Below, in pieces: positions 25,501 to 33,335 of a stretch of 64,000 bases of DNA (its first letter is position 1; each line of letters opens with the position of its first letter). The position numbers and the translations under genes were made by a program. Location: contig NZ_SWKK01000003.1 of NCBI RefSeq assembly GCF_005144745.1, positions 310,001-374,000 of the forward strand, in the 5' to 3' direction. This DNA is from Flavobacterium sp. ASW18X. Lineage in GTDB: Bacteria; Bacteroidota; Bacteroidia; Flavobacteriales; Flavobacteriaceae. The notes below the pieces were generated by a model. It was not told where the DNA came from and searched no databases. It saw only the letters and a program-made list of their open reading frames with translations.

Positions 25501-25607
25501 GTTTAGGAAAGATAAAAGAAGACCAAGTGCACGATTTTGCCAATCGAAAAGGTATAGAAAAGGACATTGCAGAAAGATGGTTGGCCCCTAATATCGCTGA
25601 AAGCTAA
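22500..25607 (+). CDS. metH: Methionine synthase, folate/cobalamin/activation modules, with internal DUF559 insertion
   Basis: The 1035-residue protein carries the remaining modules: pterin-binding domain (about 25-300, [17 protein letters not shown]), four-helix cap (about 340-412, ending [17 protein letters not shown]), cobalamin domain (from 557, GDVHDIG with the cobalt ligand His569) and the SAM-binding activation domain (about 710-1030, with [12 protein letters not shown]). Between cap and cobalamin domain, residues 415-555 are a DUF559 nuclease-like domain not present in normal MetH. The frame stays open throughout, so a full-length chimera can be made. Without the insert the length equals the E. 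coli equivalent. Confidence 0.94.
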   Translation: MSLPNEQHKTNNDQRFLRLSGLEPLVITPESNFINVGERTNVAGSKRFLRLIKEEKFEEALDVARHQVEGGAQIIDINMDDGLIDGKAAMVKYLNLIIAEPDIARVPIMIDSSKWEIIEAGLQVVQGKCVVNSISLKEGEAEFIHHAKLIKRYGAAVIVMAFDEVGQADTYERRIEIAERSYRILVDKVKFAPEDIIFDLNIFPVATGMEEHRKNAIDFIEATRWVRQNLPYCSVSGGVSNVSFSFRGNNPVREAMHSVFLYHAIKAGMNIGIVNPTMLEVYDDIPKDLLKHVEDVILDRRDDATERLLEFAETFQGKTKESTVDLSWREEPLQDRITRALVKGIDQYIIEDVEEARQQAAKPLHVIEGNLMTGMNVVGDLFGSGKMFLPQVVKSARVMKKAVAYLEPYIEESKKAPQTPKGESHWKTANPVLYGALKEYAKKMRNQPTKAEALLWNALSNKNLDGFKFRRQHIIGEFIADFICLKRNLIVEVDGFHHQLPENKKTDLERTNWLEEQGYKVIRFTNDEVLSGIDNVLDKILTELKAPPQGAGGAPAGKILMATVKGDVHDIGKNIVSVVLACNNYEIVDLGVMVPPEVIINRAIEEQVDVIGLSGLITPSLDEMVFLAKEMERQNFNVPLLIGGATTSKAHTAVKIDPVYKHAVVHVNDASRAVTVVGDLLQKESSDTYKKSVKLDYESFREKFLNRSKHKEFLTLEQARANKLKIDFKPEDIVEPKVLGTTVLEDFDLRELVDFIDWTPFFRSWDLHGKYPDILEDKVVGAQATELFSDAQKMLVEIVEQELLKGKATFGLFPANQINDDDIELGVPGNETTVFRTLRQQTKKRDGVPNIALADFIAPKESGLQDYIGCFCVSAGFGTKELAEKYEVAHDDYSSIMVKALADRLAEAFAEYLHKEVRTKYWGYANAENLDNTELIKESYRGIRPAPGYPACPDHLEKLTIWELMQVKETIGVELTDSLAMWPAASVSGYYFAHPEAKYFGLGKIKEDQVHDFANRKGIEKDIAERWLAPNIAES
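22514..22543 (+). repeat. Right inverted repeat of the four-helix-bundle cassette
   Basis: It is the imperfect reverse complement of 22118-22147 and encodes residues about 6-14 of the second metH protein, a segment rich in Asn, Gln and His that precedes the conserved domain. Confidence 0.5.
23744..23768 (+). repeat. Left terminal inverted repeat of the DUF559 cassette
   Basis: AG-CCCCCC-AAA-CCCC-AAA-GGGGG-AG. Its reverse complement equals the right repeat except for the two 3-base spacers and one extra G. It is translated as part of KAPQTPKGE. Confidence 0.75.
24136..24161 (+). repeat. Right terminal inverted repeat of the DUF559 cassette
   Basis: CT-CCCCC-ACA-GGGGG-CGG-GGGGGG-CT, inverted relative to the left copy, translated as [10 protein letters not shown] just before [16 protein letters not shown] of the cobalamin domain. 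Confidence 0.75.
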
Positions 25608-25849
25608 TGGAAAAGTTTATTGAATTGTCTTTAGGTAGTTTTGTTATTAGTCATGGATTTGATAAAAATAACAAAGAGATTGAAGAACACATAGTGGTAG
25701 AAGGATTTTCGAAGAAAACAGTTTCCGTTGCAAGAATTAAATCTTTGAGTGAAAAATACATCCTTACTGATTATTTAGATGGTAGGTGGATTTATTGGGA
25801 ATATGAAGAGGACTATGAAATCATAAAAAATAAGTTGAAATCCTTATGA
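25607..25849 (+). CDS. Small uncharacterised protein between metH and metF
   Basis: I do not recognise this 80-residue protein. It is acidic, has no membrane segment, and is predicted to be mostly beta strand with a C-terminal helix. It overlaps metH by one base (TAATG) and metF by four (ATGA), so it appears translationally coupled to both. Its A/T content is higher than that of the neighbours. It could be a recent insertion that supplied its own start and stop signals, or a real accessory protein. Confidence 0.6.
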   Translation: MEKFIELSLGSFVISHGFDKNNKEIEEHIVVEGFSKKTVSVARIKSLSEKYILTDYLDGRWIYWEYEEDYEIIKNKLKSL

Positions 25850-26799
25850 AGGTAACCGAACACATAGCAAACGCCAAGGGAGAAACGTTATTCAGTTTTG
25901 AAATTGTACCTCCGGTAAAAGGGAAAAACATACAAGATTTGTATGATAATATAGACCCGTTAATGGAGTTTAAACCTCCATTTATAGACGTTACTACCTC
26001 TAGGGAAGAGTACGTTTACATAGAAAAAAATGGCCTCTTGGAGAAAAAGGTTACACGTATGCGTCCGGGTACCGTTGGTATTTGTGCGTCTTTACAATAC
26101 AAATACAATGTAGATACCGTGCCCCATGTATTATGTGGCGGTTTTACAAAAGAGGAGACGGAATATATGTTGGTAGATTGCCAATATTTGGGGATAGACA
26201 ATGTTATGGCGCTACGTGGGGATGCCATGAAAGGAGAGCAATATTTTAGTCCTTGTGAAGGTGGGCATAGCTATGCTAAAGGTTTGGTAGAACAAATTGC
26301 AGCTCTAAACCAAGGTAAGTATTTAATTGATGAATTAAAGATGGAGCATACACCAAATTTCTGTATTGGTGTGGCGGGTTATCCAGAAAAACATTTGGAG
26401 GCTCCAAGTCTTCAAAATGATTTAAAACGATTAAAAGAAAAGGTAGATGCAGGGGCAGACTATGTGGTAACCCAAATGTTTTTTGATAATAAAAAGTATT
26501 TTGAATTTGTAGATGCCGCAAGGGCTATGGGTATTACCATTCCCATAATACCAGGTATAAAGCCATTGGCCGTTCAAAAGCATTTACGTTTGTTGCCACA
26601 AGTGTTCTGGGTAAATTTACCAGAAGATTTAATAGATGCGGTAGAGGCTTGCCCAGATAACAAAGCGGTAAGGCAAGTGGGTATAGAATGGGCCATACAG
26701 CAATCTAAAGAATTAAAAGATGCTGGCGTTCCTGTATTGCATTATTACTCTATGGGTAAATCTAGCAATATTAAAGCTATTGCGGCCGCCTTGTTTTAA
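25846..26799 (+). CDS. metF: 5,10-methylenetetrahydrofolate reductase
   Basis: MetF reduces 5,10-methylene-THF to 5-methyl-THF, the methyl donor for MetH. The 317-residue protein has FSFEIVPPVKG at the N-terminus, GIDNVMALRGDA and the ADYVVTQMFFDNKKYFEFVD strand that bind FAD and folate. It is the last gene of the metH operon. Confidence 0.96.
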   Translation: MKVTEHIANAKGETLFSFEIVPPVKGKNIQDLYDNIDPLMEFKPPFIDVTTSREEYVYIEKNGLLEKKVTRMRPGTVGICASLQYKYNVDTVPHVLCGGFTKEETEYMLVDCQYLGIDNVMALRGDAMKGEQYFSPCEGGHSYAKGLVEQIAALNQGKYLIDELKMEHTPNFCIGVAGYPEKHLEAPSLQNDLKRLKEKVDAGADYVVTQMFFDNKKYFEFVDAARAMGITIPIIPGIKPLAVQKHLRLLPQVFWVNLPEDLIDAVEACPDNKAVRQVGIEWAIQQSKELKDAGVPVLHYYSMGKSSNIKAIAAALF

Positions 26800-26822
26800 T
26801 TAACATAACCCTTGTGCATATC

Positions 26823-26855
26823 TTTGGTAGATTGCCCTAGTATTAAATACCTTTG
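26823..26855 (+). promoter_or_regulatory. Promoter of the PagL-like gene
   Basis: TTTG at 26823-26826 and TACCTTTG at 26848-26855, spacing 21. The -7 element ends only 7 bases before ATG 26863, so the transcript would be leaderless or nearly so. Confidence 0.7.
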
Positions 26856-26862
26856 GGGGCTT

Positions 26863-27963
26863 ATGAAAAAAGCTTGGATACTTTTTTTCTTGGTTTTGCC
26901 GTTATGCGCTAGGGCACAGCAAAAACAAGATGCTCCACATTTTGTACTAGAGGCCAATCAGTTTTATGGTTCTGTACTATTACATAATACAGATATTTCG
27001 CACTTAATTACCAACCATCCGGGCGGTGTTATTTTAGGATTCAATAGAAAACGCTTTGGCAAACAAAAGTGGGAAGCAGATTTTGGTTATCCAGATACAG
27101 GTTTCACCTTTGTGTATCAAGATATGAACAGTGCTACTCTAGGAGAGCATTTTGGGCTCTATGCGCATTACAATTTCTATTTTCTTAAACGCAATTTACA
27201 GTTTAGAGTAGCACAGGGCATTAGCTACAATACCAATCCGTACGATAAAGCCAATAACTTTAGGAACAATGCCTACGGTTCTCATTTATTGAGTTCTACA
27301 ATGGTAATGCTTAATTACAACAAAGAGCGACTTATTGACCGTTTTGGTGTTAAGGCGGGTTTGTCTTTGATCCATTATTCCAATGCTAATTTCAAGGCAC
27401 CCAACACCTCTACCAATACTTTTGCGTTCAATGTGGGTGTTACGTACGATTTAAATGCAGAAGATAGACCAGATTTTATTACGTATGATAAGGAACCAAA
27501 ATATACGGAACCAATTAAGTGGAATTTGGTTTTGCGTGGCGGCGTTAATGAGAGCGATGTGGTAAATAGTGGCCAGTATGGTTTTATAATTGCATCGGCA
27601 TATGCAGACAAACGTCTGGGAAGAAAAAGCGCTATTCAATTTGGGGCAGATGCTTTCTTTTCTAATTTTTTAAAGGAACTTATTGCGTTTCAAGCAACTT
27701 CTTTTCCAGAAATGGATGTTCAGGTAGATGATGATTACAAACGTGTAGGATTATATCTGGGGCATGAGCTGTTTGTAAACAAACTAAGTGTGGTTACCCA
27801 ATTAGGCTATTATGTGTACTATCCTTTTGATTTTGAAGGTAAAGTCTACAATAGAGTAGGTTTAAAACGTTACTTTGGCAATAAGGTTTTTGGTGCAGTT
27901 ACCTTAAAATCTCATGGTGCGGCCGCAGAGGCGTTGGAATTTGGTGTTGGAGTACGATTATAA
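26863..27963 (+). CDS. PagL-like lipid A deacylase / acyloxyacyl hydrolase-type outer membrane protein
   Basis: The 366-residue protein has a signal peptide (MKKAWILFFLVLPLCARAQ) and a beta-barrel pattern. LIHYSNA followed by APNTSTN resembles the HxSN active site of lipid A 3-O-deacylase PagL. An in-frame ATG at 26812 precedes the promoter -7 element, so ATG 26863 is the start. It is longer than PagL itself, with an extra C-terminal half of barrel strands; enzymatic activity is inferred. Confidence 0.72.
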   Translation: MKKAWILFFLVLPLCARAQQKQDAPHFVLEANQFYGSVLLHNTDISHLITNHPGGVILGFNRKRFGKQKWEADFGYPDTGFTFVYQDMNSATLGEHFGLYAHYNFYFLKRNLQFRVAQGISYNTNPYDKANNFRNNAYGSHLLSSTMVMLNYNKERLIDRFGVKAGLSLIHYSNANFKAPNTSTNTFAFNVGVTYDLNAEDRPDFITYDKEPKYTEPIKWNLVLRGGVNESDVVNSGQYGFIIASAYADKRLGRKSAIQFGADAFFSNFLKELIAFQATSFPEMDVQVDDDYKRVGLYLGHELFVNKLSVVTQLGYYVYYPFDFEGKVYNRVGLKRYFGNKVFGAVTLKSHGAAAEALEFGVGVRL

Positions 27964-27969
27964 TTTAGG

Positions 27970-28740
27970 ATGATGAAGACAAGAACATTAATAGTGGTTT
28001 TTTATAGTGCGATGGTGCTTATCTTTCTAGGTTGTAATTCACAAGATGCTGCGGATTGTTTTCAAAATGCAGGCGATTTGCAACAGGTTGAAGTTGCTTT
28101 GCCCAACTTTACCAAGATAACTGTATTTGAGCAACTGAACTTAGTACTTAAACAAGGGCCAGAACAGAAAGTTGTCATAGAATCAGGGGAATATCTTTTA
28201 AATGAAATTTCTGCGGAAGTTGAAGAGGGGCGTTTAATTGTACAGAATGAAAATGGCTGTAACCTGCTTCGGGATTATGGATTGTCTACGGTATATGTTA
28301 CAGCACCCAATATAGAGGAAATACGAAGCAGCACCGGGCTTACCATTTCTAGTGATGGCGTGTTAAGTTATCCTACGCTACGCTTGGTCTCGGAAAGTTT
28401 TAATAATCCAGATACAGAAACTACCGATGGTTCTTTTGAACTCGATTTAAATACCACAACCGTGTCTATAGTGGTAAACGGAATTGCTTACTTCAATCTA
28501 AAAGGCAATTCTACCAACCTTGATATCACTGTGGCGGCTGGAGATACGCGTATTGAAGCGCAAGAACTTATAACTACCAATGTAAATCTAAACCATAGGG
28601 GTTCCAATGACATTTTGGTAAATCCCCAAGAACGCCTAATTGGGGTTATTAGAGGCTATGGAGATGTACTAAGTTTTAATAGGCCAGAAACGGTTAGGAT
28701 AACAGAAGAATTTAGAGGTAAACTTATTTTTAAAGACTAG
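27970..28740 (+). CDS. Head-GIN domain (DUF2807) lipoprotein
   Basis: The 256-residue protein has a lipobox ending FLGC at about residue 22 and a DUF2807 right-handed beta-helix-like domain (FTKITVFEQLNLVLKQGPEQKVVIESGEYL). It probably sits on the periplasmic side of a membrane. It starts 6 bases after the PagL-like gene and ends 1 base before the serine hydrolase gene, forming a three-gene unit. A second DUF2807 protein is at 39623. Confidence 0.85.
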   Translation: MMKTRTLIVVFYSAMVLIFLGCNSQDAADCFQNAGDLQQVEVALPNFTKITVFEQLNLVLKQGPEQKVVIESGEYLLNEISAEVEEGRLIVQNENGCNLLRDYGLSTVYVTAPNIEEIRSSTGLTISSDGVLSYPTLRLVSESFNNPDTETTDGSFELDLNTTTVSIVVNGIAYFNLKGNSTNLDITVAAGDTRIEAQELITTNVNLNHRGSNDILVNPQERLIGVIRGYGDVLSFNRPETVRITEEFRGKLIFKD

Positions 28741-28741
28741 T

Positions 28742-29785
28742 ATGGCTTGGTGGAATACCCTTTTTGGCATTTTTAGCCGTAAAAAACCAGTATCACTGGC
28801 TAACTTGGAAGGAAAATCCTATGTAAATTCTGCTTTAGGCAATTTGGTTTTGGAAAATAAAGTGCCAGGTATTTCTGTTACCATACTCAAAGGAGGAAAA
28901 GTTTATTTACAGAAAGGCTATACCAATAACAACCTGCAGCAAGAAGCCATTGAGCCCGAGCGTTCGATGTTTAGAATTGCTAGTATTTCTAAATGTATAA
29001 CGGGATTAGCATTTGGTAAAATGGTAGAGCAAGGCTTGGTTTCTTGGGACGATTCTTTTTACAAGCATGTGCCTGATTATCCTAAAAAAAAATATGACTT
29101 TACGCTTAGGCAATTGGCAAGTCACACCGCGGGAATACGTAGTTACAAGGGTAAGGAATATGCTTGGAACAAGCCATGGGAGATAGCAGAGAGTATTACT
29201 TTTTTTAAAGACGACCCCTTGGTTTTTGAACCCGGAAAAGGGTATTTGTACAACAGTTTAGATTTTGTTTTACTCGCTATTGCCCTACAAAATGCTGCAA
29301 AAATGCCTTTTGAAGAATATGTAAGTAAAGAAATTCTAACTCCGTTAGAAATGCATCAAACTAAATCTCCAAGAAAGGTGGTAGATACTGTGCCGTTTTT
29401 TACCCGTTGTGGCATGGGTTTTAGAGCGGCAAGTGAGGTGGATAATTATTACAAACTTGCAGGTGGTGGTTATTTGTCTACGAGTGCGGATATTGCCAAA
29501 TTGGGACAAGAACTACTGCAGCAAACCATACTGAAACCAGAAACGTATAAAGAATTGCTCACCGCCCAAGTGGTAAATGGAAAAAGCACGTATTACGGAT
29601 TAGGTTTTCAGGTAAGTCAAGATGTTTTGGGTAGAAATTATGTTGGCCATATTGGCAACAGTGTTGGCGCTTATTCCAATTTATTCGTTTACCCAGAACA
29701 GCAACTGGTCGCGGTTTTACTAACCAATTGTACAGACCCCAAGGTGCAACCGTTTTGGGATGATATTTTGACCAAAATAGCCTAA
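28742..29785 (+). CDS. Serine hydrolase, class C beta-lactamase-like
   Basis: The 347-residue protein has the catalytic SxxK (ASISKCITG), YxN (YLYNSLDF) and HxG (HIGNSVGAY) motifs of the beta-lactamase/DD-peptidase family. No typical signal peptide is seen, although the first 12 residues are hydrophobic. The substrate is unknown; peptidase or esterase activity is possible. Confidence 0.88.
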   Translation: MAWWNTLFGIFSRKKPVSLANLEGKSYVNSALGNLVLENKVPGISVTILKGGKVYLQKGYTNNNLQQEAIEPERSMFRIASISKCITGLAFGKMVEQGLVSWDDSFYKHVPDYPKKKYDFTLRQLASHTAGIRSYKGKEYAWNKPWEIAESITFFKDDPLVFEPGKGYLYNSLDFVLLAIALQNAAKMPFEEYVSKEILTPLEMHQTKSPRKVVDTVPFFTRCGMGFRAASEVDNYYKLAGGGYLSTSADIAKLGQELLQQTILKPETYKELLTAQVVNGKSTYYGLGFQVSQDVLGRNYVGHIGNSVGAYSNLFVYPEQQLVAVLLTNCTDPKVQPFWDDILTKIA

Positions 29786-29786
29786 T

Positions 29787-31220
29787 TTATGTATCGGCTT
29801 CTGCCGCAAAAGCTTCGCAAAGGTCTAGCGTCTCTTGTACGTCTGCTAGGGTGGTACGTGGATTAATTAAACACATGCGCAACACAATTTGATTGTTTAA
29901 AATGGTGGTTACCAATAATGCCTTTTGTGAGCTAACTACCTTCTCAGATATATATTGGTTAAGCTTGTCTAACTTTTTAGCAGAATAATTCTTGCCGATG
30001 GGGTTGTACCTAAAATTGATAATAGCTAAGGTTGCCGGGTGTACTATTTCCCACAGACTACTTTTTCGCATCTGTTCTTCTAGCTGTTCTGCCAAGTCCA
30101 TATTGTACGCAATAGCATCACGAAAGGATTGCAAACCGTAGGTTTTGATAGACATATAGAATTTTAAAGCGCGGAAACGTCTGGTAAGCTGTATGCCTAA
30201 ATCATAAAAATTAATCTCAGAGGTATTTCCCTCTACATCTCGCAGGTATTCTGGTTTTTCTGTGAAGGTGTGGCTTAAATGTTTGTGATTTCTAACCAAT
30301 AAACATCCCATTTCATAAGGTTGGTACAACCATTTATGTGGGTCAATGGTAACAGAATCTGCTTTTTCTATGCCTTTTAGCGCCGTTTTACCTTTAGGTG
30401 CTAAAATAGCCGCACCGCCATAGGCACCATCAATATGAAACCATATATCTTCTTTCTTGCAAATGGTAGCCAATTCTGTTAATGGGTCTACTGTTCCTGT
30501 ATTAGTGGTGCCGGCGGTGCCAATTAGGCAAAACGGTTGTAAACCTGCTAAACGGTCTTTGGCAATGGCATTTTTTAGTTTGTTAATTGGGAAGTTAAAT
30601 TCACTATCCGTAGGTATAATCCGTACTTGTTCTTCGCTAAAACCAATTACGCGAATGGCCTTTATATTAGAACTGTGGGCCTGGTCTGATAAATAAATTA
30701 CGGCTTTAGAAAAGTCCTTTCCACATTTTATATTACGGGCGGTGGTTAAAGCGGTTAAATTGGCCATAGAACCACCAGAGGTAAAAATTCCACCGCCTTT
30801 CTTTTTAGGGAAGCCAAAAATCTTTAACAGCCATTGTATGGTAATAATCTCTAGCTCTGCGGCTGCAGGGGATGCTGACCATCCGCCAGAGAAAACATTA
30901 AAACCGGTTGCCAATGCATCTGCCATAACGCTCACATAGTTACTTGGCCCAGGTACAAAAGAATAGGCTTTAGGGTGTGAAAGCAAGGTGCTATTGGCCA
31001 TAACATTCTTTAAAACAAATTCTAACACCTTTTGTGCGTCCATTCCTTTTTCTGGGGCTTCTTCCAAAAAAATAGAATCCATTTCTGCACGTGTACCTAC
31101 AGCTACCGGTAGCTTTTTATCTTGGGTCAAATGATGGTCCACAATGGCGTCAACAATTTCATACCCTAAAGATTTCATCTCTTCTTTAGACAGTTCCAAA
31201 CGTGGATTAGACGTGCTCAT
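29787..31220 (-). CDS. PLP-dependent decarboxylase (aromatic-L-amino-acid decarboxylase type)
   Basis: The 477-residue group II decarboxylase has FTSGGSMANLTALTTAR, HIDGAYGGAAIL and the PLP lysine in TIDPHKWLYQP. Substrate cannot be assigned. An upstream ATG at 31253 would add 11 residues, but a promoter -7 element (31241-31248) lies inside that stretch, so the second ATG (31220) is preferred. It converges with the serine hydrolase gene with a single base between them. Confidence 0.88.
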   Translation of the reverse strand: MSTSNPRLELSKEEMKSLGYEIVDAIVDHHLTQDKKLPVAVGTRAEMDSIFLEEAPEKGMDAQKVLEFVLKNVMANSTLLSHPKAYSFVPGPSNYVSVMADALATGFNVFSGGWSASPAAAELEIITIQWLLKIFGFPKKKGGGIFTSGGSMANLTALTTARNIKCGKDFSKAVIYLSDQAHSSNIKAIRVIGFSEEQVRIIPTDSEFNFPINKLKNAIAKDRLAGLQPFCLIGTAGTTNTGTVDPLTELATICKKEDIWFHIDGAYGGAAILAPKGKTALKGIEKADSVTIDPHKWLYQPYEMGCLLVRNHKHLSHTFTEKPEYLRDVEGNTSEINFYDLGIQLTRRFRALKFYMSIKTYGLQSFRDAIAYNMDLAEQLEEQMRKSSLWEIVHPATLAIINFRYNPIGKNYSAKKLDKLNQYISEKVVSSQKALLVTTILNNQIVLRMCLINPRTTLADVQETLDLCEAFAAEADT

Positions 31221-31240
31221 GTAATAGAATTTATTTTTTG

Positions 31241-31248
31241 CAAAGATA
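31241..31248 (-). promoter_or_regulatory. Promoter -7 element of the decarboxylase gene
   Basis: On the minus strand the bases read TATCTTTG (TAnnTTTG), 20 bases upstream of ATG 31220. Confidence 0.6.
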
Positions 31249-31384
31249 CCCATCGCCCTAGCCTAATAAAACTTTACTGCAGTATTCTTTTAAAAGAACA
31301 TAGAAAGATGAGGTTAGCTGATATATATCATATTTTACCTAAGCAAACCCAGATACTTTTACAGCATAATTAAAATAATCAGGT

Positions 31385-31666
31385 ATGACAACGTATAACG
31401 AATTTTTAGGGGAGTATAGAAAAAACGAAAGAGGATATGCTAGCATCTTTATTATAGCACAAAGCTGTTTGGGTTCTGTTGCTGCAATGGCAGTTTTAAT
31501 GCAAGGCATTGGTATTTACCAGATGGTACAATTGTTTTTAGTAGTGATGGGGTGCATGTCTTTTAATGCAGCGGTTTTGGCACAGTTACCATCTAAAATC
31601 ACTTTTAATATTTTTATTTTGAGCCTTTTAGTAAGTAGCCTAGTTTTGGGGGCTAATTTAATATAA
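31385..31666 (+). CDS. Small membrane protein of unknown function
   Basis: The 93-residue protein has three hydrophobic segments (about 20-38, 44-62, 74-92) and an N-terminal hydrophilic stretch. I do not recognise the family. Its stop is one base before the GTG of the truncated haemoglobin gene, so the two are probably co-expressed. Confidence 0.75.
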   Translation: MTTYNEFLGEYRKNERGYASIFIIAQSCLGSVAAMAVLMQGIGIYQMVQLFLVVMGCMSFNAAVLAQLPSKITFNIFILSLLVSSLVLGANLI

Positions 31667-31667
31667 G

Positions 31668-32063
31668 GTGAAAACAGACATAAATTCTAGGGAAGATGTT
31701 GCTCTTCTAGTGCATCGCTTTTACGATAGGGTGCGTGAAGATAAAGAGATAGGTCATTTTTTTAATGAGACCATAAAAGATTGGCCTGCTCATTTAGATA
31801 AGCTCACGGACTTTTGGGAGAGCAACCTCTTTTACCAACAAAAATATTTGGGAAACCCGCTGTTGGTGCACGCAGAAGTAGATGCAAAGTTTAAGGGAGC
31901 CATTGACAATTATCATTTTGGAATTTGGCTGCGCCATTGGATTGCTACCCTAGATAGTCATTTTGAAGGCACAGTTACAGAAAAAGCCAAACAACGCGCA
32001 AGAAATATGAGTGTGCGTATGTTTTTTGAGATTTATGAACACCGTAAACTTAGGCAGATGTAA
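31668..32063 (+). CDS. Group III truncated haemoglobin
   Basis: The 131-residue protein matches group III truncated globins: LVHRFYDRVREDKEIGHFFN, DFWESNLFYQQKYLGNP with haem-pocket residues, and the FGIWLRHWIATLD helix. Likely roles are oxygen or nitric-oxide chemistry. Translation starts at GTG 31668. Its 3' end overlaps the convergent gldA gene by 14 bases. Confidence 0.92.
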   Translation: MKTDINSREDVALLVHRFYDRVREDKEIGHFFNETIKDWPAHLDKLTDFWESNLFYQQKYLGNPLLVHAEVDAKFKGAIDNYHFGIWLRHWIATLDSHFEGTVTEKAKQRARNMSVRMFFEIYEHRKLRQM

Positions 32064-32946
32064 GCTCGGTAAATAGGCTTTCTAAATTTTTGTTTTTACG
32101 ACTTAATTGTAAAGTTTTAAGCTGATTGTCATGCGCAAAATCGAATACAGCAGGGCGCATGTCTTTTTGAGTGTCAAAAGTAATTTCGTAGACAAAACCA
32201 CCGGTATTATTAACATGCACGGCATTCGGAAGCTTCTGTAATAGCACATCTTCCACACGGTAATCAAACTCAACTTCTATAATTTGTTGTTCCGTTTGTC
32301 TTAAATCTTCTAGTGATTTATCTGCCACTAATTTTCCTTTGTTTATAATGATAACTCGGTCGCAAACGGCTTCTACCTCTTTCATAATATGGGTAGAAAG
32401 CATCACGGTTTTATTTTTACCAATTTCCTGTATTAGTTTTCTTATTTCAATAAGCTGATTAGGGTCTAGGCCAGTTGTAGGTTCATCTAGAATTAATACC
32501 TCAGGGTCGTGCAACAAAGCAGCGGCAAGACCAACGCGTTGGCGATACCCTTTAGAAAGTTGGCCAATTTTTTTGTGGGCCTCTGGTGTTAATCCCGTTT
32601 GTGTTATAACTTCTGCAATACGCTCTTTTTTTACCTTATGTATCTGTGCATTAAACATAAGGTATTCTTTAACGTACATGTCTAGGTATAAAGGATTATG
32701 TTCCGGTAAAAAGCCAATACTGGCTTGTACGTCTTTGGCGTGTGTAGTAACATCAAAACCATTTACAGTGGCGCTACCTGTATCTGCAGCGTGAAAAGTG
32801 GTTAATACACGCATCATAGTAGACTTGCCAGCACCATTTGGACCTAGAAAGCCAACAATTTCTCCTTTATCAATAGAAAAGGAGATTTGGTCTAGGGCTA
32901 TTTGTTCACCGTAAGTTTTTACAATATCTTTTACAACTATGGACAT
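32050..32946 (-). CDS. gldA: Gliding motility ABC transporter ATP-binding protein
   Basis: GldA is the ATPase of the GldA-GldF-GldG transporter linked to flavobacterial gliding. The 298-residue protein has Walker A GPNGAGKST, signature LSKGYRQRVG and Walker B VLILDEP, and a C-terminal domain typical of GldA. gldF and gldG are not adjacent, as in other flavobacteria. Confidence 0.93.
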   Translation of the reverse strand: MSIVVKDIVKTYGEQIALDQISFSIDKGEIVGFLGPNGAGKSTMMRVLTTFHAADTGSATVNGFDVTTHAKDVQASIGFLPEHNPLYLDMYVKEYLMFNAQIHKVKKERIAEVITQTGLTPEAHKKIGQLSKGYRQRVGLAAALLHDPEVLILDEPTTGLDPNQLIEIRKLIQEIGKNKTVMLSTHIMKEVEAVCDRVIIINKGKLVADKSLEDLRQTEQQIIEVEFDYRVEDVLLQKLPNAVHVNNTGGFVYEITFDTQKDMRPAVFDFAHDNQLKTLQLSRKNKNLESLFTELTSA

Positions 32947-32963
32947 ATACAGGTATTTACTGT

Positions 32964-32971
32964 CAAAAGTA
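32964..32971 (-). promoter_or_regulatory. Promoter -7 element of gldA
   Basis: The minus strand reads TACTTTTG 18 bases before the gldA ATG. No good TTG is present upstream. Confidence 0.6.
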
Positions 32972-33149
32972 CGTTTTACTTATTTTTTTAAGAAGTGAAT
33001 TTTAGGATAATTGAAAATAGGTGGTTTTGTAAGATATACTTTGTGGAAAGTGTCTGTTGCTATGCGATTTTAATAATAAATCGGCATTTTTGTGTAATAA
33101 AAATCAGCAATAATGTAGTTTTTGTTAAAAATTCTAAAAATTAAAAAAT
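32972..33149. other. Intergenic region between gldA and the phe attenuator
   Basis: A/T-rich spacer between divergent genes. I see no ORF, repeat or structured element in it apart from a TTTTTG at 33119-33124 that may be the -33 element of the attenuator promoter. Confidence 0.6.
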
Positions 33150-33157
33150 TAACTTTG
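33150..33157 (+). promoter_or_regulatory. Promoter -7 element of the aromatic operon
   Basis: TAACTTTG matches TAnnTTTG. TTTTTG at 33119-33124 is 25 bases upstream, longer than usual. Transcription would begin about 40 bases before the leader peptide. Confidence 0.6.
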
Positions 33158-33202
33158 TCATTCATAAAGAAAGGGTAATCTTAGCCAAACATTTACAACA
33201 AG

Positions 33203-33274
33203 ATGAGCAAATTATATTTCTGGAACCGTTTTTATTTTTACTTCTTTTTCCAAAGAGGTACGGGACTGTTCTAG
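33203..33274 (+). CDS. Phe/Tyr-rich leader peptide of the aromatic operon
   Basis: A 24-codon ORF (stop included) starts at ATG 33203 and ends at TAG 33272-33274. Eleven of its 23 residues are aromatic: seven Phe, three Tyr and one Trp, with a block of eight aromatic-rich codons (residues 10-16 read FYFYFFF). The last codons contain CGGGAC (33261-33266), the antiterminator arm. It lies directly before the attenuator terminator and pheA. Ribosome stalling at Phe or Tyr codons when charged tRNA is scarce would favour antitermination. Confidence 0.85.
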   Translation: MSKLYFWNRFYFYFFFQRGTGLF

Positions 33275-33332
33275 CTATATGTAACTAAATAAAACAATAA
33301 GGTCCCGATGTTAAATTCGGGACTTTTTTTTT
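33261..33332 (+). promoter_or_regulatory. Transcription attenuator of the pheA operon
   Basis: Three segments compete: CGGGAC at 33261-33266 (inside the leader ORF), GTCCCGA at 33302-33308 and TCGGGAC at 33317-33323. The first with the second forms an antiterminator; the second with the third forms a 7-bp terminator with a 9-base T run (33324-33332) that ends 3 bases before the pheA ATG. The layout is that of classical amino-acid attenuation. Confidence 0.85.
33301..33332 (+). terminator. Attenuator terminator hairpin
   Basis: GTCCCGA/TCGGGAC stem, 8-base loop, nine T. It stands before, not after, the operon. Confidence 0.88.
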
Positions 33333-33335
33333 GCA

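Noticed and set aside
21139-25607. metH broken by frameshift or nonsense mutation
   Set aside because: Both parts begin and end at domain borders and keep all catalytic residues. Splitting of the homocysteine domain from the rest is an established arrangement in flavobacteria, so this is a split gene rather than a pseudogene.
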